Shown: positions 1-7,019 of the stretch, piece after piece
Position numbering within the stretch: the stretch's first letter is position 1
How the letters are laid out: each line of letters starts with the position of its first letter
Source of the DNA: Thermotoga sp.
Lineage (GTDB): Bacteria; Thermotogota; Thermotogae; B3-G13
Assembly: GCA_003641555.1 (NCBI GenBank)
Contig: QNAT01000006.1
Location: 1-13,458, forward strand
Direction: 5' to 3'
DNA length: 13,458 nt
Notes under the pieces: generated by a model
What the model saw: the letters and a program-made list of their open reading frames with translations, nothing else
Told to the model about the DNA's origin: nothing
Databases searched by the model: none
Made by a program: the position numbers and the translations under genes

Positions 1-658
1 CAGGAAAAGTATATGGAATATACAGATTTAAGGCATTTTCAATGGGGTCCATGCCATCCAATTTTGCCAGTGCCTTCAGTTGAGGGGTTACCGTCTGCAT
101 AGCACTCACGATTACCAATGTCATCAAGGGTACACCAAGCCATGCACCGATGAATGCCGTCCATAAGAATGCGGCTGGAATATTTGAACTCAGATCGAAA
201 TTCATCCCCAACAACCTGGAAAGTATAGAATCTCCACCATATCCCTCCACAAGGGCAGTCCATGAGATCACACTTATATATGTTGGAATAGCCCAGGGGA
301 TGAGGATAATCATATAAAAGGTCTTTGAAAATCTCTTGAGTGAGAGCAGTGTAAGTGCCAGGGTATAGGATACGATCAGTTGTAGAATCACCACTAAAAG
401 AGCCCATATTGCTGTTATTTTCACTGACAAAGCAAGGCCCGGATCGGCGATCACAACCGAAAAATTCTTCAGCCCTGCGAAATTCATTGTAGGAGGAAAG
501 AAATTGAAAAATGAGATTGCTACTCCCCAGATGAATGGGAAAAAACTCACCAGGAAGATCAAAAACGCCAGGGCAGATGTGTAAGCCGGTCTCACCCTTG
601 CAGTTAAGATCAGAAAGATCACGGCACTTATGAAGAATGCTATTATGAAAAAAGTCAT
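1..658 (-). CDS. Sugar ABC transporter permease, MalF/UgpA type (3' end cut by window)
   Basis: Inner-membrane channel subunit of a carbohydrate ABC importer. 219 residues are visible from ATG at 658 down to base 1. There are hydrophobic segments at about residues 3-20, 27-50, 83-105, 113-135 and 162-185. An FxGLxNF-like motif near 60-66 is typical before the transport core. The EAA loop that docks on the ATPase is at about 194-212 (KALAKLDGMDPIE), directly before the cut. The first helix is an extra N-terminal segment as in MalF-like members. An in-frame stop at 671-673 and no other usable start support 658, although no strong ribosome site precedes it. It lies 47 bp after the binding-protein gene in the same direction, so they probably form one uptake operon. 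Substrate cannot be told from sequence. Confidence 0.9.
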   Translation of the reverse strand, partial: MTFFIIAFFISAVIFLILTARVRPAYTSALAFLIFLVSFFPFIWGVAISFFNFFPPTMNFAGLKNFSVVIADPGLALSVKITAIWALLVVILQLIVSYTLALTLLSLKRFSKTFYMIILIPWAIPTYISVISWTALVEGYGGDSILSRLLGMNFDLSSNIPAAFLWTAFIGAWLGVPLMTLVIVSAMQTVTPQLKALAKLDGMDPIENALNLYIPYTFP

Positions 659-705
659 TTTATTCTGAATTTATAACATATTATACCGCGAGAAGGTCAG
701 TATCG

Positions 706-1866
706 TTACTTTTCTACAATATGGTTATTTATGTACTCCTGCGCTTTTGAAAATGCCTCCTTAAGGGAAAGTTCCCCATTCAAATATAAACTCAGTGCCG
801 TCGATACCGCAGGAACGTAAGCATTTTTGAAAACCTTACTAGTCGGGAGTATTAAAGATCTTTCTGCACTCATACTCATTACCTTGAAGAATTCATTCTC
901 ACCTTCGAGAGCCCGAATGGCATTCACGTTCGATGGGATCTTGTAATTCTGCCTGCAGAATTTTTCTATTTTTTCTGTTGAGGTTACGTAATCGATGAAA
1001 TCCTTCACCTCCCGGCTTTCCCTGAAGACCACAAATCCCTTGGAATCGAAAACCGGTGGTATCGGCCTTCCATCATCAAGGATGGGATAGGGAAGTATAG
1101 TGAAATTCACTTTAGAATCCAAAAAATCCGGGATCAAGAAAGACCCCATTAACATCATGCCAGCTTTTCCCGTTTTGAATGCATTTATAAGCGCCATCTT
1201 TTTGTAAGATACTGCTATTTTCTTCACATCGAATAGAGATTTGAAAAGTTCAGCCGCCTTTAGAGTACCAGGAGTGTTTACGAGTACAATGCCATCTTTC
1301 TCAGGAATCTTTCCACCGCTGAAAGCCGCATTGAAGGAATTGAAAAAATATGGGCTGTTTTTCGAAAAGACAATTCCTATATATCCATTTTCTTTGAGTT
1401 TACTGGCTATATTTTCGAGATCAGATAAACGCCAGTTCAAAGATGGAAAAGAAATCCCCTTAAATAGGTTTTTGTTCACATAGACGACCTGTACATCAGC
1501 GTAATAAGGATAGGCATACTCAACGCCGTTTACGAGAAACGATTTGTAAAACGAAGGTGTGGTGTTCACCTTACCTGCCGGTTTTATAACCCCAGCATCT
1601 ACCAGGATACCAAGATCATTATTCCTGACAAGAGCCACATCTGGCAAAGGGCTACCAGAACTCAGGGTTATTCTCAACTTCTGGATCATCTCAGGGATGT
1701 AAACGAGCTCTACATGAGAATTTGGATGAACAGTGTTGAAATCATCCACAACCGACTGAAATTGCTTTTGTCCCTCCCAGCTGAACCATACAGTAATGGT
1801 GTCTGCAGAGGAGAAAAGAGGCACGATCACCAACATCACAACAAGCAAAATAATTGCCCGTTTCAA
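706..1866 (-). CDS. Extracellular solute-binding protein of a sugar ABC importer
   Basis: Periplasmic substrate receptor, family 1 solute-binding type, about 386 residues, the usual length. The N-terminus is a classical signal peptide (MKRA, hydrophobic stretch, cleavage likely after FSSA). There is no lipobox cysteine, so it should be a free periplasmic protein. The mature start DTITVWFSWEGQ and the following QSVVDDFNTVHPN are the family's typical first strand and helix. The longest frame begins at GTG 1875, but that codon overlaps the AGGAGG ribosome site; TTG at 1866 has ideal 8-nt spacing and gives a normal signal peptide, so I chose it. The permease follows directly. Only 40 bp separate it from the DNA methyltransferase gene upstream. 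A TTGACG box at 1912-1917 could be a -35, but I see no well-spaced -10. Confidence 0.92.
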   Translation of the reverse strand: MKRAIILLVVMLVIVPLFSSADTITVWFSWEGQKQFQSVVDDFNTVHPNSHVELVYIPEMIQKLRITLSSGSPLPDVALVRNNDLGILVDAGVIKPAGKVNTTPSFYKSFLVNGVEYAYPYYADVQVVYVNKNLFKGISFPSLNWRLSDLENIASKLKENGYIGIVFSKNSPYFFNSFNAAFSGGKIPEKDGIVLVNTPGTLKAAELFKSLFDVKKIAVSYKKMALINAFKTGKAGMMLMGSFLIPDFLDSKVNFTILPYPILDDGRPIPPVFDSKGFVVFRESREVKDFIDYVTSTEKIEKFCRQNYKIPSNVNAIRALEGENEFFKVMSMSAERSLILPTSKVFKNAYVPAVSTALSLYLNGELSLKEAFSKAQEYINNHIVEK

Positions 1867-1874
1867 ACCAATCA

Positions 1875-1880
1875 CCTCCT
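1875..1880 (-). promoter_or_regulatory. Ribosome binding site deciding the binding-protein start
   Basis: Perfect AGGAGG on the minus strand. It overlaps the GTG of the longest frame and lies 8 nt before TTG 1866, which makes TTG 1866 the likely start. A small hairpin (TCTCC/GGAGA arms, 1888-1902) lies just upstream and could modestly influence translation; that role is a guess. Confidence 0.8.
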
Positions 1881-1920
1881 GTATATATCTCCATTAGGGA
1901 GAAATGTAGAACGTCAAATT

Positions 1921-3057
1921 CTATCTTTTCTTAAAAAGTATAACATACTCGTGTTTGAAAATATAAAATCCTCCTACCAACGCCCTGTATCGCCACAACT
2001 CTTTTTGATTCCTTTTACCTCTGGTCTCTTCAAAGTTCTTCACAATTATACTTTTCAATAAGTAACCTCTCTTTAAAACTTCCTGCATACAGTAAAAACC
2101 CAGAGGTATCCATTCACCTTTAGAATATTTATCACCTATGACTAAGGCAAAATATCTCCCTTTTTCTAAAAATGGACTCGCGTTATCTACTACATCCCCA
2201 AACATTTTTAGAAAGTCTTCGATATTCTTTGCATTGGAGAGATCTCTATCATCTTTAGAAAACTTGATGATATCGTGATATGGTGGATGCATAATGAGCA
2301 GTTGGACATGACTTATCCTATGTTTATCTAAAACAGTCTTCACATCTATTATTCTGCTGTCACCGGTTATTATTTCTGTGGTTACCCCATACTCATTATA
2401 TTCTTTTTCAACGTAATCTGTTGCTCTTTGTGCAACTTCAGGATTTAATTCTATTCCTATGCCATTTCTTCCCAATCGTCTGCATTCGATCAATGTTGTT
2501 CCGCTTCCCACAAAGGTATCTAAAACCCAATCTTCTCTTTTCGTATATCTCAGCATCATTTGCTGGGGGATCTGAGGGATAAAATTTCCCCAATACCAGG
2601 CAAGGTGAGCACCAGAGGTATCCCTTTTATCTAATACCCAAAGGCTGTCAGTTATAATTTCGGTATATTCCTTCCATCGCAGAAGATTTATGTCATTGAT
2701 CTTATTGGTCTTAACTTTTATTATTCCATCTTTTAACCTCCTTAAATAATATTTTGCTCTTTCCAGTGTCCTCGCTTCCAGAATCTGGTTCAATTCAGAA
2801 GTTAGGACATCTTTACGCAAAGAAACCGTATCTCCATTTGAATCAATATTTAGTAAGCCTTTTTTGTAACTTTTATAAGAAGTTATTATATCCTTAAACA
2901 TGATTATCCTATTTTTGAGAGAAACTAAATCTTCCAATCTGTCAATTTCATTTAAGACCTGTATGGCTCTTTCTTTGTTTAAAGTAACCGATCCATAAGC
3001 CAGAGGTTTTGCTCCTAAGTTTCCGGGTGATAATTGTTTGGACTTATCTGTTTTCAA
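1921..3057 (-). CDS. Site-specific DNA methyltransferase (amino-MTase, N4-cytosine or N6-adenine), orphan
   Basis: Transfers a methyl group from S-adenosylmethionine to an exocyclic amino group in DNA. About 378 residues from TTG 3057. Residues 1-145 form a charged helical N-terminus of unknown role. Then comes the WYWGNFIPQIPQQ segment, SAM motif I at about 180-188 (DTFVGSGTT), IGIELNPE in the next strand, and catalytic motif IV at about 256-260 as MHPPY. Motif I precedes motif IV, unlike the common beta class. The first motif-IV position is His rather than the textbook Asp/Asn/Ser; I read the bases directly and the codon is CAT. The C-terminus (FKHEYVILFKKR) is typical of the fold. TTG 3072 heads the longest frame but overlaps the GGAGG site, so TTG 3057 is preferred. 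No endonuclease gene is adjacent; a second, ruined methyltransferase lies upstream. Base and site specificity cannot be read from sequence. Confidence 0.87.
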   Translation of the reverse strand: MKTDKSKQLSPGNLGAKPLAYGSVTLNKERAIQVLNEIDRLEDLVSLKNRIIMFKDIITSYKSYKKGLLNIDSNGDTVSLRKDVLTSELNQILEARTLERAKYYLRRLKDGIIKVKTNKINDINLLRWKEYTEIITDSLWVLDKRDTSGAHLAWYWGNFIPQIPQQMMLRYTKREDWVLDTFVGSGTTLIECRRLGRNGIGIELNPEVAQRATDYVEKEYNEYGVTTEIITGDSRIIDVKTVLDKHRISHVQLLIMHPPYHDIIKFSKDDRDLSNAKNIEDFLKMFGDVVDNASPFLEKGRYFALVIGDKYSKGEWIPLGFYCMQEVLKRGYLLKSIIVKNFEETRGKRNQKELWRYRALVGGFYIFKHEYVILFKKR

Positions 3058-3065
3058 TTTTGAGT

Positions 3066-3070
3066 CCTCC
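3066..3070 (-). promoter_or_regulatory. Ribosome binding site deciding the DNA methyltransferase start
   Basis: GGAGG on the minus strand, 8 nt before TTG 3057 and overlapping TTG 3072. The spacing matches the binding-protein gene exactly and argues for TTG 3057. A perfect 10-bp palindrome, GTTATATAAC (3074-3083), lies just upstream. Confidence 0.75.
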
Positions 3071-3100
3071 AATGTTATATAACGTTCCGAGGTATTTGAA

Positions 3101-3120
3101 GTTCAGCCGTAAGGCTGAAC
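3101..3120. repeat. Perfect short hairpin, REP-like
   Basis: GTTCAGCC, loop GTAA, GGCTGAAC: an 8-bp perfect stem with a 4-nt loop, in the 119-bp gap between the broken and the intact DNA methyltransferase genes. No T-run follows on either strand, so it is not a standard intrinsic terminator. Its outline (TTC-GCC-loop-GGC-GAA) resembles the hairpin at 11448-11464, which suggests a dispersed REP-type element. Confidence 0.6.
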
Positions 3121-3191
3121 CCGAGTGGGGTACCACAAGGCACAAACCAGATATGCTCCATTATACATTGTTTGCCATCTGTTTCTCATTG

Positions 3192-4389
3192 TTAATCACT
3201 TTTAATCCTTTTAAACTCGGCAAATTTCTTATCTATCTCATAGTTCTTCTCCAACTTCCTGAAATAAAATATAGATTCAAAGTATTTATTAGGCTCTCTC
3301 TGTTCTCATTAGCACAGTCCTATTAAAAACATCTGTTAATTCAAAACCGCATCGTTCTCCAATCTTAGGATATAGATTGAACTTATCATTTGCTACAACA
3401 AAAAATAATGCCCCTTCCTTTAGATACATAGATACGTTTTTGAAGACCTTTGTTATTCCTTCCAGATACTCTTTTTTAGCATTTCCATTCTGCCCTTTCC
3501 TGGCAGGCCCTATCTCTAAATCATCAAGTCATGGAAAGTCAAATAATTCATAGACATATCTATATTGTTCATGATAATCTATAACTCCAACGTATGGAGG
3601 AGGTATAAAAATACCGTCTATTTTTATATCCTCTGGTAATTTAATCGTTCGTGCATCTCCCTGATAAATTTGGATAAATGCGGATGTTCTTATTTTGTCA
3701 AATCCTTTTATGCTTTATACACCAGTATGGTTCTCTAACCGGTTTCTTCGGACGCGCTAAGTCATAATAGATAAGTCTTGCTGATCGGGCGGATCTCGAA
3801 AGAATAATTTTTAGGATATCCTGATCTTTATAATCACTAATTATACTGCGGTAAAATAGAACTTCCTGTAATGCTCTATCGGGAAACCATGTTTTTAAAT
3901 ATTCGCTATCCATTTCAAATCTTTTCATCTTATCGCCAAATAATGTTTGTTCACAGTTGTTAGTTGTTTACTAAATGCTCTTAATCTCCTTAATGAATCC
4001 TTGATTTCCTTCTCTACTTCCAGGATATTGTACTTCTTAGTCTTAACTTTCTGTATCAATACATTAAAGGATGACAATTCTATTCCTATCGAATTCATTC
4101 CCGGTACATTTGCTTCAACCAAAGCTGTGCCAGAGCAGGAAAAAGGGTCAAGTATTGTATCGCCCCTTTTGAAATATTTTTTTAAAAATACTTCCACTAA
4201 CTGTGGGATGAATTTACCAGGATATGGGTGTAAACGATGAACATGCTTTGTTCGGTCTTTTTCTCTAACACCTATAAAAGTTAGGTCGTTACCTAAAATT
4301 CCAATATTTTCTTGTGTATCTACTTTCTTTTCTATTGACTCCAGGTCTATCCCAAATTTCGCAGCAACTTTCCTATTTGCTTCAAGCAT
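3192..4389 (-). pseudogene. Broken DNA methyltransferase (N4-cytosine/N6-adenine type)
   Basis: One ancestral gene of about 400 codons reads across several disrupted frames. Piece 1 (4389 to about 3930) has HRLHPYPGKFIPQ, SAM motif I DPFSCSGTALVEA (from residue 81) and IGIELS. The frame shifts near 3930-3960 into piece 2 (to about 3701), which carries EYLKTWFPDRALQEVLFYR and ends in WCIKHKR. A second break near 3700 returns to the first frame, possibly with some loss of sequence. Piece 3 has QGDAR, then motif IV as PPPYVGVIDYHEQYRY, a TGA stop at 3529-3531 (probably from CGA, Arg), then LEIGP and FFVVANDKFNLYP. A third frameshift in the GAGAGAG run near 3293-3300 separates RTER from PNKYFESIFYFRK, which ends at 3192. 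The Pro at the first motif-IV position is probably also damage, because family members usually have Ser/Asp/Asn there. It cannot make an active enzyme. Start ATG 4389 follows a GAGGGG site. Confidence 0.85.
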
Positions 4390-4532
4390 GCCATGTCATC
4401 CCCTCATTGTTAGTTGCTAAAAATCGTTAATCATACTTGTTAGGAGATCAATTGCGTATGACACCTCATACTCTAAATATATCAGATATCCTTCCGACCT
4501 TTAAGCTAACAATGTGATTCCACTACAAAATG

Positions 4533-4548
4533 ATTACAACAGTGTAAT
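4533..4548. promoter_or_regulatory. Operator-like palindrome at a predicted transcription start
   Basis: ATTACA-ACAG-TGTAAT: 6-bp perfect arms with a 4-bp centre. On the minus strand it begins 3 nt after the extended -10 at 4552-4560, so it covers the expected start of transcription, a classical repressor position. The TACA/TGTA arms resemble sites of several winged-helix repressors, but no regulator gene is in the window. Confidence 0.5.
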
Positions 4549-4551
4549 AAA

Positions 4552-4560
4552 ATTATAACA
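4552..4560 (-). promoter_or_regulatory. Extended -10 promoter for the broken DNA methyltransferase
   Basis: The minus strand reads TGTTATAAT, a perfect TGn-TATAAT extended -10. There is no good -35 at 17 nt (ACAAAT), which extended -10 promoters tolerate. Predicted start near 4545, giving a leader of about 155 nt to ATG 4389. Confidence 0.5.
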
Positions 4561-4580
4561 CGCATTTGCTACATATTTGT

Positions 4581-4653
4581 GAGAAGGCACTATGAAACTA
4601 TGAGGATTGAGAGAAATTTCAAAAAGCCTTTTATCCAAAACCCCTGCCTTCTC
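4581..4653. repeat. 9-bp inverted repeat, long spacing
   Basis: GAGAAGGCA (4581-4589) and TGCCTTCTC (4645-4653) are perfect reverse complements separated by 55 bp. They lie between the PepE-like gene and the promoter of the broken methyltransferase. It could be part of a PepE-gene 3' structure or a small mobile-element remnant; function unknown. Confidence 0.4.
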
Positions 4654-4716
4654 GGTATTGGGATAAACTTTAATGTAACACCAACGCTCTTTCTGGTATA
4701 AGGCACGGGCTCGAAA

Positions 4717-5379
4717 CTAAAATTTAATTTTCTTACCTTTATCAAACACATAGACTTTTCCAATGGTCTTTAGATCTTTACCATCATAAACCAACGCACA
4801 CCGCTCTGGGATCGCATATATTCTTATTTTCTTTGATAATCTCTTATGCTCTTTATCAGGCGAATTTCCACCAGGCCATTTTATCGGAGAACCGTAGTGA
4901 ACGCTAATAGTAAAGTCTACCAATCCTAAACCTGGCTCTAATGTGGTTTTTAGTCTCCCATCTTGCCCCTTGATAACCGCATATTCTTTACAAAGTGCAA
5001 CTGCTCCAGCACTATTTCCAACTATTATTCCGGTATATTTTTTAAGCAGCAGGTCTATTCCTCTTCTCCTCAGTCTCCTGATAAGTAATTTAGGTTCTCC
5101 ACCAGGTAAGTAAATCAAATCTGCAGATTTAATCTTCTTTTTTATTCCTTTCAGAGAATCTGTGAGATCTGCAAAGATTATCTTCTTCGCTCCAGTGCCT
5201 TTAAAATAATCTCTTATTATCTTTCTATTTTTGTTTTTTCTACCTGTCGTAAACCACGCCGTCCAGGGGAAAACAAGAACTATTGGATCTTTACCCGCAT
5301 CTGCAAGTGCTCTTTCATCAATCCATTTATCTTCCCCCATCTTTATGTCTACTCCACCAAGAAAATATAATTTTGCCAT
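4717..5379 (-). CDS. Peptidase S51 / PepE-like serine hydrolase
   Basis: A 220-residue cytoplasmic protein of the S51 family (peptidase E, cyanophycinase relatives), close to PepE length. The N-terminal strand is LYFLGG. LPGGEPKLLI at 91-100 matches the family's substrate-pocket GG motif. GNSAGA at 121-126 is the nucleophile elbow with Ser123. His161 in SVHYGS sits at the distance expected for the catalytic histidine; Asp140 is a candidate third residue. Known relatives cleave Asp-X dipeptides, but the substrate here is not predictable and no signal peptide is seen. It follows the truncated methyltransferase by 36 bp. The ribosome site is weak, so the start at ATG 5379 rests on the family-like first strand beginning at residue 4. 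Confidence 0.82.
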   Translation of the reverse strand: MAKLYFLGGVDIKMGEDKWIDERALADAGKDPIVLVFPWTAWFTTGRKNKNRKIIRDYFKGTGAKKIIFADLTDSLKGIKKKIKSADLIYLPGGEPKLLIRRLRRRGIDLLLKKYTGIIVGNSAGAVALCKEYAVIKGQDGRLKTTLEPGLGLVDFTISVHYGSPIKWPGGNSPDKEHKRLSKKIRIYAIPERCALVYDGKDLKTIGKVYVFDKGKKIKF

Positions 5380-5415
5380 AATCTTATTCGCCGTACATAC
5401 TTTGCAGTCGCCCTC

Positions 5416-5658
5416 TCATTTTTCTCTAACTTCTTTTTTAGCAATTATAATCATCCTTCTGGAATCATTCGTAAACGGCTTAGCCTCCCAATCACAATAC
5501 ATTTTATATATTTGTAATCCTGCTCTATTCAGCAAGTCTCTTATCTCAGTTGGATTATAGAGCCTTACAAAAAAGGGCTTGTCTTTCCTTTTACCATTTC
5601 TAATAATAATTCTTTTATCGTAAAGTCGACCCGTAACTCTGTCAGAGGTAAACCGCAA
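5416..5658 (-). pseudogene. C-terminal stump of a class I SAM-dependent methyltransferase
   Basis: About 80 codons from a TTG at 5658 resemble the tail of UbiE-like small-molecule methyltransferases: strands RLYDKRIIIRNG, then RLYNPTEIRDLLNRAGLQIYKMYCDWEAKPF, then SRRMIIIAKK. The Rossmann core with SAM motif I, normally about 150-170 residues, is absent. An in-frame TGA lies 9 nt before the TTG, only 143 bp remain before the next gene, and none of that reads as the missing domain. No clear ribosome site precedes the TTG. Most likely an N-terminal deletion remnant. A stand-alone small protein is possible but less likely. Confidence 0.7.
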
Positions 5659-5688
5659 TCTTTTTCATATACCAATTATATACATAAC

Positions 5689-5704
5689 TTTAACAGATGT
5701 TAAA
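5689..5704. promoter_or_regulatory. Operator-like palindrome ahead of the methyltransferase stump
   Basis: TTTAAC-AGAT-GTTAAA: 6-bp perfect arms with a 4-bp centre. On the minus strand it starts at the last base of the TATAAT at 5704-5709, so it covers the expected transcription start. It has the same 6-4-6 design and position as the palindrome at 4533-4548, and both minus strands share CTGTT in the core. Confidence 0.42.
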
Positions 5705-5709
5705 TTATA
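5704..5709 (-). promoter_or_regulatory. -10 box ahead of the methyltransferase stump
   Basis: Minus-strand TATAAT in the gap after the MacB-type permease gene. The candidate -35 is poor (TGTAAA at 16 nt). Predicted start near 5697, about 40 nt before TTG 5658. Confidence 0.38.
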
Positions 5710-5801
5710 GAGGTTGGATGTCGGATTTACATTCATTCACCAATCTAACATTACTCATATAACATCAATGTTTTCTCTACGGTGACCCTACCATTTCACT
5801 T

Positions 5802-7013
5802 TCATTCGTATCTCAATGCCTCTATTGGGTCTAAAGATGCGGCTTTGTGTGCGGGATATATGCCGAAGAACAAACCGATCAATATGGAAAAAGAGAAGGC
5901 TATTGCAACTGACCAGGGGGTGATAAGGGTCTTCCATCCTCCAATATTCGATATCGTCGTCGCCCCAATGATTCCAAGCAATACACCTATGATTCCACCC
6001 AGAGACGTGAGAAGGATTGATTCTAACAGGAATTGAGTCGTTATATCTCTTCTTTTAGCACCTATTGCCTTTCTTATTCCTATTTCTCTCGTTCTCTCTG
6101 CTACGGATACCAGCATTATGTTCATTATCCCAATACCACCGACTAACAGCGAAATAGCCGCTATTCCCGCCAACATTATTGTTAGAGTACGTGAGGTCTC
6201 ACTCATCGTGCTCAGCAGTTCTTCCTGACTGGTTATTTTGTACTTATCTACATCTTTATATTTTGCAAACATAACTCTATCTATCGCATCTATAGCTCTT
6301 TTCGTATCCGCAGTGCTTTTCGCCTGGACAGCGAATAATTGAACGTACTTGCTGTGAAATAGACGAGTTTGAGCCGTGCTGAATGGAACTATTATCATGT
6401 TGTCAAGATTCTGAAAAAGTGCTCTGCCTTTCGGAGTCATTACACCTATTATCTTAAAGACTTGCCTTGACACAGCTGTGTTTATCACTATCGTTTTACC
6501 AATAGAGTCTTCGTATGGAAAGAGATTTTCTGCTACTTCATTTCCTATAACGGCAACCCGACGCTTGTAATTTTCATCTGAAGGTATCAGGAACCTTCCT
6601 TCATCGAGTTTGACGTTGAGAATATCTTCGTAATTTGCATATGCCCCGACTACCTGGGAATCTACGTTATTTCTCCTGTATTCGACTAACAGATTTTTCT
6701 GGATTACTGGGCTTACGTTGATTATTGCATCGGAAGAATTCAGTATCTTCTCTCCATCTTTTTCGGTGAATAGATCTGAAAGAGATACATACCGCACACC
6801 TGCTTTACCTCCGATCTTTCCAGGTGCTACCAATATCAGATTCGTACCGAGAGATCTTATGCTTTCCTTTATGTTATAACTCGTCCCCTCTCCTATGGAG
6901 ATAACAATTATGACTGCAGCGATACCTATGACTATTCCTAATATGGATAGAAAACTTCTGAGTTTGTTGGCAATCAGGCTCTTGACAGCGATCTTAAACG
7001 TTTCGACAAACAT
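5802..7013 (-). CDS. MacB/FtsX-type ABC transporter permease
   Basis: Inner-membrane subunit of a mechanotransmission-type efflux pump. 403 residues, the usual size for a stand-alone MacB permease without fused ATPase. TM1 is at about 21-41 (SILGIVIGIAAVIIVISIGEG is characteristic). A large periplasmic domain spans about 45-270, then TM2 at about 277-301, TM3 at about 327-352 and TM4 at about 367-388. The cytoplasmic motif AERTREIGIRKAIGA lies between TM2 and TM3, and the conserved tail PAHKAASLDPIEALRYE ends the protein. Family members do not pump through the membrane but pull on the adaptor and outer-membrane tunnel. It starts 6 bp after the partner ATPase gene. It is the last gene of the efflux run; no clear terminator follows. 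Confidence 0.93.
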   Translation of the reverse strand: MFVETFKIAVKSLIANKLRSFLSILGIVIGIAAVIIVISIGEGTSYNIKESIRSLGTNLILVAPGKIGGKAGVRYVSLSDLFTEKDGEKILNSSDAIINVSPVIQKNLLVEYRRNNVDSQVVGAYANYEDILNVKLDEGRFLIPSDENYKRRVAVIGNEVAENLFPYEDSIGKTIVINTAVSRQVFKIIGVMTPKGRALFQNLDNMIIVPFSTAQTRLFHSKYVQLFAVQAKSTADTKRAIDAIDRVMFAKYKDVDKYKITSQEELLSTMSETSRTLTIMLAGIAAISLLVGGIGIMNIMLVSVAERTREIGIRKAIGAKRRDITTQFLLESILLTSLGGIIGVLLGIIGATTISNIGGWKTLITPWSVAIAFSFSILIGLFFGIYPAHKAASLDPIEALRYE

Positions 7014-7019
7014 ATCTAC

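Larger units (their letters stand above)
4390..4716. other. 327-bp intergenic region with promoter, palindrome and inverted repeat
   Basis: No coding region is visible on either strand. It contains the extended -10 promoter and operator-like palindrome described separately, a long-range inverted repeat at 4581-4653, and a predicted leader of about 155 nt before the broken methyltransferase. I found no open frame with a ribosome site in that leader. Confidence 0.6.

Noticed and set aside
39..407. 122-codon minus-strand frame
   Set aside because: Shadow of the sugar ABC permease, whose frame gives clear membrane segments and an EAA loop.
3009..3326. 105-codon plus-strand frame
   Set aside because: It covers the intergenic hairpin and the ends of two methyltransferase genes on the other strand; no ribosome site or recognisable domain.
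4390..4545. Leader peptide or riboswitch in the long leader of the broken methyltransferase
   Set aside because: Only very short frames without ribosome sites are present and I recognise no riboswitch core.
4694..4717. Minus strand resembles the 3' end of a tRNA (TTCGAGC loop followed by a CCA)
   Set aside because: The T-stem does not pair (the 5' side is the end of the PepE-like gene), the count to CCA is one base short, and no other tRNA arms exist. Probably chance; a tRNA-derived integration scar cannot be shown.
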